Shown here one piece after another: positions 1 to 11,486 of a stretch of DNA of 64,000 nucleotides; the first letter of the stretch is position 1; each line of letters starts with the position of its first letter. The DNA comes from Adineta ricciae (taxonomy: Eukaryota > Rotifera > Eurotatoria > Adinetida > Adinetidae). Where the stretch lies: the NCBI GenBank assembly GCA_905250025.1, contig CAJNOJ010000428.1, forward strand, positions 1-64,000. The letters run 5' to 3'. Under the pieces are notes generated by a model. It saw only the letters and a program-made list of their open reading frames with translations, did not search any database and was not told the DNA's origin. A program made the position numbers and the translations under genes.

Positions 1-360
1 AGCACGAAGTAGCTAGCACGAACAAACGATATGTTAGCTAAAAACTTTTTTACTAAGTATGTCCCGTCCATGAGAACTACACCATTCGACTCAGAATTTA
101 ATTCTGCATCGAATGGTGATACGTTTATTCGCCGGACAAACTTTGGAAAAATTCTATCTGGATTATAAATAGACATAAAGGAAACGAACAAAGATATAGA
201 TAGAAAATTTTCCAAAGTTTGTCCGGCGAATAAAAGTACCATCATTCGATGCAGAATTAAATTCTGAGTCGAATGGTGTAGTTTTCATGGGCGGGACATA
301 CTTAGTAAAAAAGTTTTTAGCTAACATATCGTTTGTTCGTGCTAGCTCCTTCGTGCTAGC
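1..360. mobile_element. Foldback MITE (long inverted repeat)
   Basis: The first 360 bases are one large imperfect palindrome. The left arm (about 1-155) matches the reverse complement of the right arm (about 205-360) with few differences, around an AT-rich loop near 155-205. The outermost arm begins AGCACGAAGTAGCTAGCACG and is matched at the right end. No coding capacity is visible. Arms nearly as long as the element fit a foldback or miniature inverted-repeat element. Its left end may lie outside the window, so the target duplication cannot be judged. Confidence 0.8.
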
Positions 361-1704
361 TTCACAATGATGTTCACTTTTACTTCTTCAGCATAATTAT
401 GAATGCTCTCGAATCACTGTAGAGTTTTGAAAGAAAATGCTAACAGCTATAATATCCAAATATGTAATTAATTGCATAAACGGCTAGTGCCAGTCGATAA
501 ATAAGAGCATATAGTAGCGAATGGATAGATCATATATAAATGTGCCTATAACCTGCCAAAAATGTAAAATGAGACCTAGTGAGGATAAGTCAGTTCCTGT
601 CAAAGAACTGGTGGGTACAGATCAGTTCCGTTCAAAAGAACTCTTACATAGTTCCCATGATTGGAACTAATATGGAATTGTCCAAGGCCTATATGGTGCT
701 AGATAAGAATACTAATGTGTGAAAAGTTTGTTTTAGAGCCTTCAGGGTTCTGATTCAGAAGATTTGGGTGGTGGATGTTTTAGTAAAAATCTTTTGGGCC
801 GGTTGTGGAAAAGGTTTTATACGAAATCTATGATACGAAACCTTTTGTGACCATTTTGTAAAATGGTTTTGTACGAAACCCTTAGTACGGAGCCTTTGGT
901 CTCCTTCCTACGAAATGGTTTTGTACAGAACCTTTTGTACGAAACTTTTTTTCTACGGAACTTATAAATGGTTTCGATTTTGTGCCCGAGGGAAGATCCT
1001 TTTTTAGTTTCGTAGTGTACCTTTTTTTTTTAGAGTGTAGCTCCAATTGTTTCTACTGCAGCTGAACTCGCAGGAGAAAAATTCGATGATATGTCAGATG
1101 CCATTGACGTTATCTTTTTCTCCTAACATATTATTTAAATTATCACATCAGCTAGACGGCATCAAACATGCCCTTTTATTTTTCTTCTCCAATTTCAGTG
1201 CAAGAGCGTTACTACCACGACGCGCTTCGATCGCATCAAAAGATCTTTACGAGTGTCTCGCTTATATGAATTGTACGAGAGATTGAAATCTAGTACGATT
1301 TATATCAGTTCTAGAATGCTTCAAAAGTTTGATGTTAACTAGTTCGACTTAAAACGCCCTTTGAAGTCAGGGGGATGTAGGGCAGATCAAAACGTTGGTA
1401 TCAGTTAGGACGGATATTAATATTCTGATGTGTCGAGAGTGGGTGTAAGTGTTTGTATAACTAGGTATTGGCCAAACGCTTATAATCTTACTCTTAGGCT
1501 CGCCCAAACGCCCACATCTACACCCATCCGACATATTATTACTGTCCATATAGACAGTTTATAAACATCTCTTAATGATTAGTTCTGCCTAGTAGTTCAT
1601 CACACCTTCTGTTTGTTTCACATAAAAAAATCTGAAAGGTTCCATTTTGAAACAGGAGGCTGTGTTTGCGACTCCTCCAGATCTACCAGTATAATAATGG
1701 TTGG
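361..1704. other. Gene-free stretch with low-complexity tract
   Basis: I see no convincing gene here. The short open frames at 1047-1286 and 1367-1549 have no recognisable domain. The stretch holds the palindromic tract at 785-990 (listed separately) and, at about 1019-1038, an A/T run ending in TTTTAGAGTGTA. That resembles the ends of the MITEs at 5573-6040 and 61303-61471. Confidence 0.5.
785..990. repeat. Degenerate array of GGTTTTGTACGAAACC-like palindromes
   Basis: Several imperfect copies of a self-complementary unit with a GTAC core (GGTTTTGTACGAAACC) follow each other, with variants in which GTAC becomes ATAC or the arms decay. The unit reads nearly the same on both strands. It is not a plain microsatellite. 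Similar palindrome-based tracts occur at 43140-43300 and 43310-43525. Confidence 0.5.
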
Positions 1705-4489
1705 CTAAGGAGCTCCAGAAGACAGTCGGTCAATGTATGATCTTCGCATATGTCCTTTTCCACGTAATATCACGTTTCTTTCATCCGGTTTTAGACGAGC
1801 AAGAAATGCTTTACGTTGGTAAATGAATGCTGGATTCTTAACTAAAAACAAGGCAAGATGCCATTTACGTTTTGACTTGGATAGTTTTGTTGTTGATACA
1901 GGATCGACTGTGTATCGGAGAAGGTGACTAGCAAAACAAAGTAAAATGGGATGTCGGTGAGCACATTCCATATGAATAAATCCACAATATGTACTAAAGC
2001 CATCATCTAGCTTTTCAAGTTTTCGACCTAACGGAGAGTAATCGAGTCGACACATGTAAATTGTTCCGCCGATAGCACTTTTTACAATACGAAGTGTTGC
2101 CGTAATAGAAGCAAGAAAAGCATCAAAAAACAAATTAAAGTATAGAAAAATCATCAGCATACGTCGATTATTGATTGATAATACATCACCTGCACGTTGA
2201 AGAAATACGTATCGAGACAACATTCTGTCCAAATAGATTTTAAAAACAATCAAAAGCGATATAGGAATGACCATCTTAAGGATAAATTCGATAAACCTCA
2301 TGCTGCCATATGTAATGTACACTTCAACTAGAAATGTAATAATCAAAATCAACTGAGCTACAAGCACATAATTCCACAAAACATAACCAATGAGGGTACC
2401 AGCAAAATGAAAATTTTCAATACCATGATCAATATTATTCTCAGGCAAAGCTCGCGGAATCTCACAGTCATCTCCTCGAAACGTCTGCAGTAAGTTTCGA
2501 CGAATAGACGCAAGCAAGATGAGTAGCTGTACAACAGTAGCAAAGAGAGCAGCTGAAATGGCAATTATAAAAGGCCGAATAAACTGTGGAATGGTAAAGG
2601 TAGGAGAATCTTCATTACTCTGCGTCGAATAATAATTTACTGATTTCGTAGAACTGTTTATGGAGTCGACTAAATGTTGGACCCGTTTCCGTAGTTCATG
2701 GACCCACGGAGAGGCTCGAAAGCATGCCTGAAAGCAAAGGTTCAGCGTAACAAATTAAATTACATTCAAAAAATATCATTTAATTTCATAAAAGAACCTC
2801 TAGATGTCTAACTTTTCTTTAGAATCGTCTGAGAATACAATCCTTCTTTTCATTATATAGAATTAAATTCGTCCTCTTTTTTTAGTACCCGCTGGCAAAT
2901 TACCTCCATAGTCAAGAAGAAAAGTAGAAGAAAGATTGCTGCATAAACGCAAAGGATACGCGATGAAAATCGAAAATCATTTCGCCACGTATAAATGCGT
3001 CGAATGTTCATTGTAAATCGGTTGCTTGGTCGATTTTCATTTTGACTTCTAGATAAGTTTTTTATATATTGTGATTCCGTTGAATAAGGTAATGATGAGT
3101 GTAGAAGAATTTTTTGCTCGCTGCTTAATTGTTTGTTTCTAACATCTTTGCGGTAAAGTTGTTTGAAAAATAATACAGGCAGTTTAATGCTGACGTAGGC
3201 AAGCAGTAAATAACGAGGAATATCGGCACAGACTTGGAAAGAAAGTAACTTTGAACCAGTACCATAGTAATTTAGGTAAAGCGCAATATTATTTTGTACT
3301 GCATCATCATCGGTAGAATAATAATCATTGCGGCATAAATTGTTATCAATGATGGTAACACCGAAGAGAAGCCATGCATATAAAGTAGCGCATGCTAAAC
3401 TTAATCGAGTGTGAATGTAATTGGCGGCCAGAAGTGGATAGCATCGACAGCCGATGACAAATACTTTTATTATATCGAGAACATACTCCACTATGACACC
3501 TATTAAAAAGAGAGAAACTAGTCGCCAAGAAATAAGCACATCATAATGAAAATCGCATGAAACTATGTTCAGTAGCTGTTCTTTACAAAAAGCATCGGAA
3601 AGATGCACTGTTTGAGAAAGCGCTAGTACAGTTCATAGAAATAGCTTCGATCGTTAACGAAAGCTAATCAATAAGACTTTTATCGACTAAGTTTATTCGA
3701 CAGAGATCCACAGAATGGACATGATCTGGGTAATTATATGGTCTCTCAAACTACAATTAATATTGATGTCTGTAGGTCCTTGATGTTGTAGTGAAAAAAA
3801 CATTTTTTGAAAACAATCACTGACAAACCTTCATCTTCTAGTGGATTAAAGCGAGCACTTAACAATTCATAAGCAATGTCTAATAATTCATCGGCGAAAA
3901 TTGCGAACATCACTGCAGTAAATCTTGGTTTGACATGAGAAAAGAAATCGACAGGTATTGGTAGAGCAAAATATCCATTACATTTGTCTCTTTGCAGTGC
4001 TACCCGTTTTGTTGTGATGGCAAATATTATAATTAATAAACAAGCGACGGGAAATGTAATATTAAATTGACTATCAAAAATAATTTTAGAACATAAAGAA
4101 TGTTTTTCGAAAAGCAAAGTTTTTCCATGTTCAAATTTATTAACAGCTTCATGATGAATCGACTTTAAGAGGATCCATTTAATAATAAGCGTACCAGTAC
4201 CTAGTAGAATCGTACCAATAACAATGATTCGTGAGCCAAATGATCGAGATTGGTTCGTTAATGTAGATCGAGTGATCACAGAATCTTCAACGATTATCGG
4301 AATATTTTGGCTGAAATATAGGTATGAGCAAACAAAATTTTGAAAAACACAGATCGTACTTCACTTCGTCTGTTGAAGGCGTTGTGCGCTTTTTAATGCT
4401 GTAATGAAATAACTTCAACCCATAGAAAAGTGCCATCAGGAAGGCTAACATCACGCCAAATGCAATAACCTGTTTGCCGCTACTGGTCT
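1705..4489 (-). CDS. STRA6-like retinol-uptake receptor, spliced, 5' end uncertain
   Basis: Multi-pass membrane protein of the STRA6 family, known as receptors for retinol/retinol-binding protein at the plasma membrane. Four exons join in phase: 4489-4360, 4310-3829, 3607-2904 and 2727-1705, with GT-AG introns of 49, 221 and 176 nt. The third exon has the family-like stretch SFQVCADIPRYLLLAYVS. The last has FNLFFDAFLAS and then MCRLDYSPLGRKLEKLDDGF, followed by a conserved His-Pro segment. Many hydrophobic segments are seen. The four exons encode about 780 residues, already longer than vertebrate STRA6. The upstream acceptor at 4489 shows that at least one more 5' exon exists; candidates lie at 4552-5160. 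Family assignment is firm; ligand and exact start are not known. Confidence 0.85.
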
Positions 4490-4551
4490 CTGCGAAAAAT
4501 GACAAGTATAAAAAAAGTTGATAAACGATCAGAGCGCCTGATTCAAACTAC

Positions 4552-5160
4552 ATCAAATTTCTGAAAACTTTTTCGTATGACCCTAAGACCTCGACTTCCC
4601 GATATATTCTGGAGCTGATGTTTGGATTGTAGAATAGAGCAAACTTCTTTCCGTCGAGCCATGTCATTTTCATGGGAAAATAACAAGATTGAAGCGAGTA
4701 GTGACCGCAACAAGTGGATCTACTTTGAAATTTTTTTCGTTCTGTTACTATTACCGCCCCATCAGCACAGCTAAAGTGCATGAGATGATCGAAAGAAGTC
4801 TATGTTGGGTATATAGATCGCTACCCTCGTTGATAAAAACCGCATCATCAGATGTGCTTCATCGAGCTCCATCGACTGATGAGCTTTTCATTTCGATTAA
4901 ACCTACCCTTGATAGTATTTTAGACGCTTTTATCAACTTTTTCGTGAAATGTGATGAAGCGACCTGTACTAATTCTATCACGGCAGCTTTTTCTCTATCG
5001 TTATGCCACCCCACACTACAAAATACACGGAAAGTTTTTGAAGATCAGAAAAAAAGATACTCGCGCTACCCGAAGTACGGAGTTTCGCAAAGCATTCGAT
5101 AGGACAAACATGAACAAAGTCAAGAGCTATCGAATGACATGTAGAGTGGCAATGTTTCAC
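4552..5160 (-). CDS. Candidate N-terminal exons of the STRA6-like gene
   Basis: Two open stretches lie upstream of the STRA6-like exons on the same strand. One (5150-5020) reads CFAKLRTSGSASIFFSDLQK. The other (4781-4552) has RKKFQSRSTCCGHYSLQSC followed by MTWLDGKKFALFYNP. The same two blocks occur fused without the intervening roughly 240 nt at 6041-6330 on the other strand, which supports both being coding and separated here by an intron (donor GTAGTG, acceptor CTTTAG, approximate). I could not make the phase of this block agree with the acceptor at 4489, so the join to the downstream exons is a proposal, and one of the blocks may be damaged. Only proximity and strand link it to the STRA6-like gene. 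Confidence 0.45.
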
Positions 5161-5572
5161 GGCTGAGTATCATATATTTTTTGTTTGTCCCAACATGGAC
5201 GTTTTATATCGAGCTTTTCGCCAGCAAAAGTCCAACTACTTAATTTTTAAACTATGTGACAGACCTTTCTTTCTGTTGAATGCGAACCAAAACTAGCACT
5301 CGAAGCGAGAGCGGTACCACAGTGTCAACAAAAAGCTGGTTCTTATCGTATTAATACACTTTTCCTTTTTTTTATTGGATTTATCTGTTAAGAGGTTCCT
5401 ACAATTATGGGACAACTGCTTTTTCAGACAAACATATTCATTACGCCTTTGATAATTTGACTTTTGTCTCATGACCAACGTGCTGAGTATAGAGACGAAT
5501 ACAAATGTGCAGAGAATTATTTTTCGAAAGTAGCGCACACAAATAAGTATCGTTTTGAGAATTTGCCGCTCT
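5161..5572. other. Intergenic spacer, no feature recognised
   Basis: AT-rich sequence between the STRA6-like 5' region and the MITE. An 81-codon frame on the minus strand (5293-5538) has a hydrophobic start but no family resemblance and I do not call it. Confidence 0.4.
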
Positions 5573-6040
5573 GTGCAATCTAAAAAATAGGAGCCCTGCT
5601 AAACCCTCCAAAAAGGTTTAGAATTTTGTAAAAAGCTCTAAATGCTTTCAAAAGTCTAAAAAACAAATAAACAAATCTATGAAAACTCAAAAGATATCCG
5701 GGAGCGGGTACAATCTCTGAACCATGTATCGTAAAACTCCTTCATATGCTGTAAAGAACTCAAACAGGTTTCGTAATGAAATATAAAACCTCCAGAGTTT
5801 TCTATTTAGTCTTGAAGATTTCGTATTAAACTCTACTACGGAACCTTTTTAAGTTCTTTACAGCATAAGAAGGAGTTTTACGATACATGGTTCAGAGATG
5901 GTACCCGCTCCCGGATATCTTTTGAGTTTTCGTAGATTTGTTTATTTGTTTTTTAGACTTTTGAAAGCATTTAGAGCATTTTGCAAAATTCTAAACCTTT
6001 TTGGAGGGTTTAGCAGGGGTCCTTTTTTTAGCGTGTATGT
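5573..6040. mobile_element. MITE with inverted arms of about 190 bp
   Basis: The left arm (from CTGCTAAACCCTCC near 5597 to about 5770) is the reverse complement of the right arm (about 5845-6015, ending GGAGGGTTTAGCAG). The outer ends are A/T runs closed by CACGC/CAATC next to TA-like positions (right end TTTTTTTAGCGTGTA). No coding capacity. Size, arm structure and TA flanks suit a non-autonomous Tc1/mariner-type element. It abuts the duplicated STRA6-like coding fragment that starts at about 6041. Confidence 0.75.
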
Positions 6041-6330
6041 CATTGGATAGACTTTGACTTAATTTACGCTTGTTGCGTTGACTGTTTCACGAAACTCCGT
6101 ACTTCGGATAGCACCAACAGCTTTTTTTCTGGTTCCCAGAAAGCTCTCATATATTTTGCATTGCATGATGGGATTGGGACAGCAGTAGAGCGAAAGAAAT
6201 TTGAAAGAAAGTCTACTTGTCGCGGTCAGTACTCATTCAAATCTGGTTATTTTCTCATGAAAAGCACATGGCTCGGTAAAGAAATGTTCGCTCTAGTCCG
6301 CAATGTAATACTCTGTTGGGACAGGCACGG
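6041..6330 (+). pseudogene. Inverted partial duplicate of the STRA6-like 5' coding block
   Basis: Reading forward, this stretch translates without interruption into a paralogue of the minus-strand blocks at 5150-4552. The shared anchors are CFTKLRTSDSTNSFFSGSQK and, further on, ERKKFERKSTCRGQYSFKSG and MKSTWLGKEMFAL. The two blocks are directly fused here, whereas about 240 nt separate them in the other copy. After about 6310 the similarity fades although the frame stays open to 6607. It lacks the downstream exons and is cut on its left by the MITE. I read it as a duplicated fragment, not a working gene. Lack of the intron could mean a processed origin or simple loss. Confidence 0.6.
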
Positions 6331-6459
6331 TAGCAGAGGTAGAACACTTTTAGTGGAAAAGACTGAAGAAAGTGATGAAATTCGGGCTAACTTCTCTACT
6401 ACGAGTGTAAATTACCAATATTCGAGTACCATTAAGAATAATGAAAACCATAAACTTAC

Positions 6460-6603
6460 GGATATCACAGTATTTTCCACTCCACCAAAACTTGCAGTCA
6501 CAAGGCGATTCATCAGCCAAGTCTTCCCTGCAATAACCGTATCGACCACAATGGTTGAATTTCAAACAATCATCGTAAGATGTACGCTGCTGAGATTTGA
6601 AAA
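6460..6603 (-). CDS. Isolated EGF-like domain exon
   Basis: On the minus strand this exon encodes a six-cysteine EGF-like module: DDCLKFNHCGRYGYC, then PCDCKFWWSGKYCD. It is bounded by an acceptor (TTGTTTTAG before 6603; an alternative acceptor is at 6589) and a strong GTAAGT donor right after 6460. EGF-like modules bind other extracellular proteins and sit in secreted or membrane proteins. I found no partner exons on the minus strand on either side, so this is either a remnant or one exon of a gene whose other exons I could not recognise. It overlaps the open tail of the duplicated STRA6-like block on the other strand. Confidence 0.5.
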
Positions 6604-6607
6604 CTAA

Positions 6608-7700
6608 AACAAAAATGTTCTGTGTCATGCACATGTACGCATATCATCGAATTACATATTAGTTGTTCCGTAGAATTCGTGCTCGACACTACCCATCTGC
6701 ATTTCACAGCTCTGAATGTTTTGTTGGGTACTGAAACGAATGTGTGCAATCGCTACCTGTGTACGTTACAGACAGAGAAACATACTGAACCCAGGCTAAG
6801 CCTCTAATGAAGCGAAAATATGAAGTGGATTGGTAAAATACTTACACATGGTCTACGGCATTTTTAAACTGAGTTTATGAATTCGAGACTTCTTAGCGCT
6901 GGAATTAGATCCTTTTAGAAAATATCTTGCCGTTTGTAACCTATTCACATGTTTCTTGGAGGTTTTTCCACATAGATTTCGTGTTTCGACCGCTCTATAG
7001 TCTATATCGTAAAGTTTATTGATCAGCTTGCTGCGATCTTTTGAGTTAAAAAGGTTTCTGGTTTCCCTTCAGCCCTAATGTGTTTCATTCGATAGTTTCT
7101 TAACAATGCGGAAGGTTTATATTCTAATATTATAATGCAGATACATGATACGACAAGTGGAGGATTTGTACTGAAACACATTGTGCCTGACATGACACTT
7201 CGAAATGTAAAAAGTTTTACTTTCATAGAGTAGACTTACGCCACCTACCGCGCAAAATCAACGATTGTCCGTCTGAACAATTCTTACTGTTCATCTTATT
7301 TTCCATCTCTCCGCCACTTCTGCTTCACGTAAGGTAGTTCATGATTAACAGTTCCATTGTCTTCATCTTTGCCCATTTTTATACTTTCCACATTCTTCTC
7401 TCCCGTCACATTCAAAACAGCGTTTTAGTTAAGGCTTACCCTTGCGGAACACCCGTTTCCCCTAAACACTCACATCATGAAACTATCTATTTTCTCTTTC
7501 TCTTGCTTCGATAAACAAAGTAATGAAAAGCTGCAACTACATGAGAGAATACGTCGGTAAGTGCTCATCTTCTCTCTCTCTCTGACTAACATCTCTCTTC
7601 TTCAAGATCCATAGGTGCCAGTTGATCTTGATCTGCCTGAACCATGGATTATAAGTGTAACGATAATGATATCGTTCATCTCTTTCTATTCTTTATTCTC
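6608..7700. other. Gene-free stretch
   Basis: AT-rich sequence without a recognisable gene. From about 7260 it becomes pyrimidine-rich (runs of TCTCTC at 7568-7600), then enters the 160-bp direct repeat. No RNA gene was recognised. Confidence 0.4.
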
Positions 7701-7701
7701 T

Positions 7702-8201
7702 CACCTCTATATCATACTATCTCCGGATCATATCTCTCTTTCCTCTTCTCTATATAAGCGCGTGTCTTATTGTGAAAGAGATACATTCTGGTCATGTAGA
7801 GTAGTCAATAAACATCGATACCGTGAGAAGCGGTCAGCTACTCAATCAGTTTGTCGTTACAACACTCATTTAAATAAAATCTCTTTCGTACCTCTTCAAC
7901 CCAATAAATTTTCAAATAAACTTTGTTAGTAAAACTCAGCGTTAAACCACAGTTAAAAACTCTCTCAATTTTCTCTGGAGCCTGTTCGTTCAGTCTCAAT
8001 TTCATCGCTTAGAAAGGCATCAATTTGAACATTCCACTTCATCNTCTATATCATACTATCTCCGGATCATATCTCTCTTTCCTCTTCTCTATATAAGCGC
8101 GTGTCTTATTGTGAAAGAGATACATTCTGGTCATGTAGAGTAGTCAATAAACATCGATACCGTGAGAAGCGGTCAGCTACTCAACCAGTTTGTCGTTACA
8201 A
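7702..8201. repeat. 160-bp near-identical direct repeat interrupted by an N
   Basis: Positions 7702-7863 and 8045-8201 are almost identical, with one clear difference in the overlap (CTCAATCAG versus CTCAACCAG). Each copy includes TCTCTATATAAGCGCGTGTC, which looks like a TATA box. The second copy starts immediately after the lone N at 8044. The N makes an assembly duplication at a contig join likely; a real tandem or LTR-like repeat is possible. No retrotransposon coding sequence is nearby. Confidence 0.7.
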
Positions 8202-8380
8202 TAAGTGAAAGTCCGTATGAGTTACTGGACCGAGAAAAGTGTAGAAACGAATATAAGATAAGAGGAAAAAGCGTTCGACAGAGGTTCAAGACGGTGCAAC
8301 TAGTGGAGGGCCTTTTAGGGGCTTTAAAGCGTATTAAGCGGCATAATAAATGGTTTGAAGAATCTTTTAAAAGCATATAG

Positions 8381-9903
8381 GAATGGGATCATATTAGTTT
8401 TTTTAGAGACATTCTTCTGTTTTCATAAACGTTTACTAGGATTGCTTAGCATTGGCACTTTCTGATACGGTTGTTCGTTTTTGTCCCACGCTTCTCTTAA
8501 CAGTCAACACCTATTAAAAGCCTCTCATTTTTAAAGAATCTTTTAGAGTTTACTAGGAATCTTTTCTAGAGTTTTTAAGATAAGAACGTAGAAAATACAA
8601 GATTTTGAGTTTAAAATGTGTCATATTCATGTCTGCTAGTATCGAAATCTGGCAAACTTCTTGAATAACCTTCAAAAACCTTGTCAAATTCTGAAAAGCC
8701 TATTAAATCTTCTGAAAAAATTAAGTAATCAGAGTTTTTGCACAACCATAGGACCTAATAGAAGTCCTATCCGAAAATTTTAGGCGCTCGCCTTGATAGA
8801 AGTCCCTAGGCTTCTATTTCGTCGATGGCTTTACAAAATAACCCTTTAAAAATGTTAAAATAGCCATAACCATGAAAATTTGACACAATTGCGAATAAAT
8901 TACTCGCTTCTAAATGTTTCGGTTCAAAATTTACCTCGAAGATTCAAAGGTAGAACTTTAAGTACACAGAAAAATCAGTATTCTTTGATTTCGATCACAC
9001 ATAATCTTAAACGAATTCGACACTAGTCATAAGCGAATTTTGTACTCACAATCTTTTGCTATCAGATCCGCTTTAGTTACGTTTAAAGTGACGAATAAAT
9101 CCGTTTTATGCATAGTCAATCTTCACCAAATACACTTTTCTTTTTGTCAACCAGAAAAGATTGCAGGAACTCCGTCTACAAGTAATACTTGAAATCATTC
9201 GTCATAAACAAAAAAAACGCATGACTTTTGTCTTTTTTCTTTTGAAGACGCACGCCTCGACATATTCAGGGAAGTCAAACTTGGTGCCGTTTTCATTTCA
9301 ACATTAATCTGAGAAAGGGAGAATGAAAAAGGAAACATATATGTTATATTTATTTGTAATCGTTCACAGTTGTGTATGCATATCTTTTATTTGATTGAGA
9401 AAGGAGAGAAATCACCCATTGCAATTGTCGACATAATGAAACAATGGAGGATCGTTCAAAGATGTGATCTTATGACTGTAATGGAGCCATATTAATATCA
9501 CGATACCTTGCAGAAAGCTATGGGTTGCAAAAATTAAAAGTATCTTGACAGATGATATCACACCCCCACCCAACCCTCAAGTGACTTTCTATGAGGATCT
9601 GGGCTCATAATAACACTGAACTATTGGGCTTCGGACGTGAGGGACCAAATTGACTTTTTCCAATTTTTTTACCTGTTCTTACGGCCGGATGATACTTAAA
9701 GGTGACATTTGACTTGTTAGACGATAGCTCATGACTCAAAGACTTTTCTTAATAGTGATTAAGATAGCCCATTTAGTAATAAAACTTTTAATATGGAAAG
9801 CTCATGCATCGTATGTCCGGGCGTTATTAGAAAAATCATAACTATGAGTATGTGTCCTTTCCACATTGCTTCGAATTTATGAAGCTATGTTCGAAAAGCA
9901 AAG
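8381..9903. other. Gene-free stretch
   Basis: AT-rich sequence with no open frame of note on either strand and no family I recognise. It ends at the foldback element beginning near 9904. Confidence 0.4.
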
Positions 9904-10866
9904 TAACGGGTGTGCCATAAAGAATAGCCCTCCTAGTACTTTGTATTTTTCTCATCTATAATTCAAGTAAGAAAAAATTAGTTTTTCTATAGAAAGTCCT
10001 TGTCAAATCATCTACAAAATGGTTATAAAACATTTTCTCAGAAACCTAAAAGAGACAGCTAGGTAAAGTTTATTTTACATATGTGAAATCTTCTACTTTC
10101 AAAGCTAACGGCTGTTCTTTCAACAGAGGTGTTGCAGTTTATATCGGTTACTTGGAAACCAAGATATATTAGAAGATGTAACGTGAAAAGTTCTACAAGG
10201 TACGATAAAAATCTTCGTTACTATATGTGTTCTTCTTTCAAAATAGACGATATTTCGTTCCATAAATTGTGACCGCTTTTGTATGTATTTTGGTCGACTA
10301 TCAATTTTTTTTCTTATTTCCCTTATCGATCACCTAATACAGTTGATTAAAAGACTGCAGAATGTATCACAAGATGCAATGTTAGATGCTCTAGAATTAG
10401 TAATGAACAGTCTGTCTAATGTTTGTCCCTAAACTAATCAGAGTTCAATTCACGCAAAAAACGATTTGGTTTGTAGAATCAGAAATATGTAATATGTGAT
10501 TCTATTCAATTTTCACAATAAAATGTGAATTTATACAATCAAATTCTCAGCCTGGTTTGTAGAGCTTTTCATGCTGCATCTTAGCATCTGCTCTGATTCT
10601 AAAATAAACGCTAGAAGCAATAATAAAATTTACAAATATAATTCGTTCATAAGGCATGTACTAGCCTTGAAAGTAGAAGATTTCACATCTGTAAAATAAA
10701 CTTTACCTAGCTTTCTCTTTTAGATTTCTAAGAAAATATGTTTTATAACCATCTTGTAGAGAATTTGACGAGGACTTTCTATAAAAAACTAATATTTTCT
10801 AACTTGAATTATAGGTGAGAAAAATACAAAATACTGGGATAGTCATTCTTTATGGTACGCCTGTTA
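9904..10866. mobile_element. 0.96-kb foldback element with ~200-bp inverted ends
   Basis: The left end (9904-10107, starting TAACGGGTGTGCCATAAAG) is matched in inverse at the right end (10662-10866; reverse complement TAACAGGCGTACCATAAAG) with about 85-90% agreement by eye. TA dinucleotides flank both ends, as for Tc1/mariner relatives. The interior (about 10110-10660) has no open reading frame. The outermost bases match the right end of the mariner element at 46810-47901 (TAACGGGTGTCAAAGAAT in reverse), so it is probably a non-autonomous relative of that family. Confidence 0.75.
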
Positions 10867-11341
10867 TATTAATCTTTGATAAAAGGCAAATAAATTGTGA
10901 CATGTATGCTCCTAATTGCCGTAGCGTTATAATGGTTTTTGCTATCAACTAGAAAGAATTTATAAACCAAACAATCATCCGATAGTACCAAAAGGTACCA
11001 TCCGGTGGTAAAGAGTTAAGGAAGAGTATGAAGATATAGACGAGGGTTAGGAGAAGCATCGTTTCAAATCAACAAAAGTATTCAAATAGACACTAGATTG
11101 AACTACAGAATTGACCTTACTATTTGAATGGAATGAAGTGTTCATTTAATAATATTTGAATGAGAATTCCATTATATTGAATATGATGATGCCAGATTCC
11201 CTATTGAACATTCATAGCCATTGACGAAATGCATGAAGGTAGAGTGCTGCTTAGAAAAGTATAAAAATCCTGTCTGATGATTGTTTTCCTAGCTTTATTA
11301 AAACTTTTATCATTGTTGAACTATTTTATCTATAAATGAGA

Positions 11342-11344
<3 letters not shown>

Positions 11345-11377
<33 letters not shown>
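11345..11377. repeat. (AT)n microsatellite
   Basis: Uninterrupted AT dinucleotide run of roughly 16 units in gene-free sequence between two transposon-derived regions. Confidence 0.9.
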
Positions 11378-11380
<3 letters not shown>

Positions 11381-11486
11381 GATTATATATGACATTGACA
11401 AACAGTAAAATATTAAAATAGATATGTTTTGTTCAATTCTATGTAACAACTCTTATTTAACATGATACAGAGTTGGAAAAAATGTT

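Noticed and set aside
7702-8201. LTR pair of a retrotransposon
   Set aside because: Only about 180 bases lie between the copies, nothing encodes gag/pol, and the second copy starts exactly at an N.
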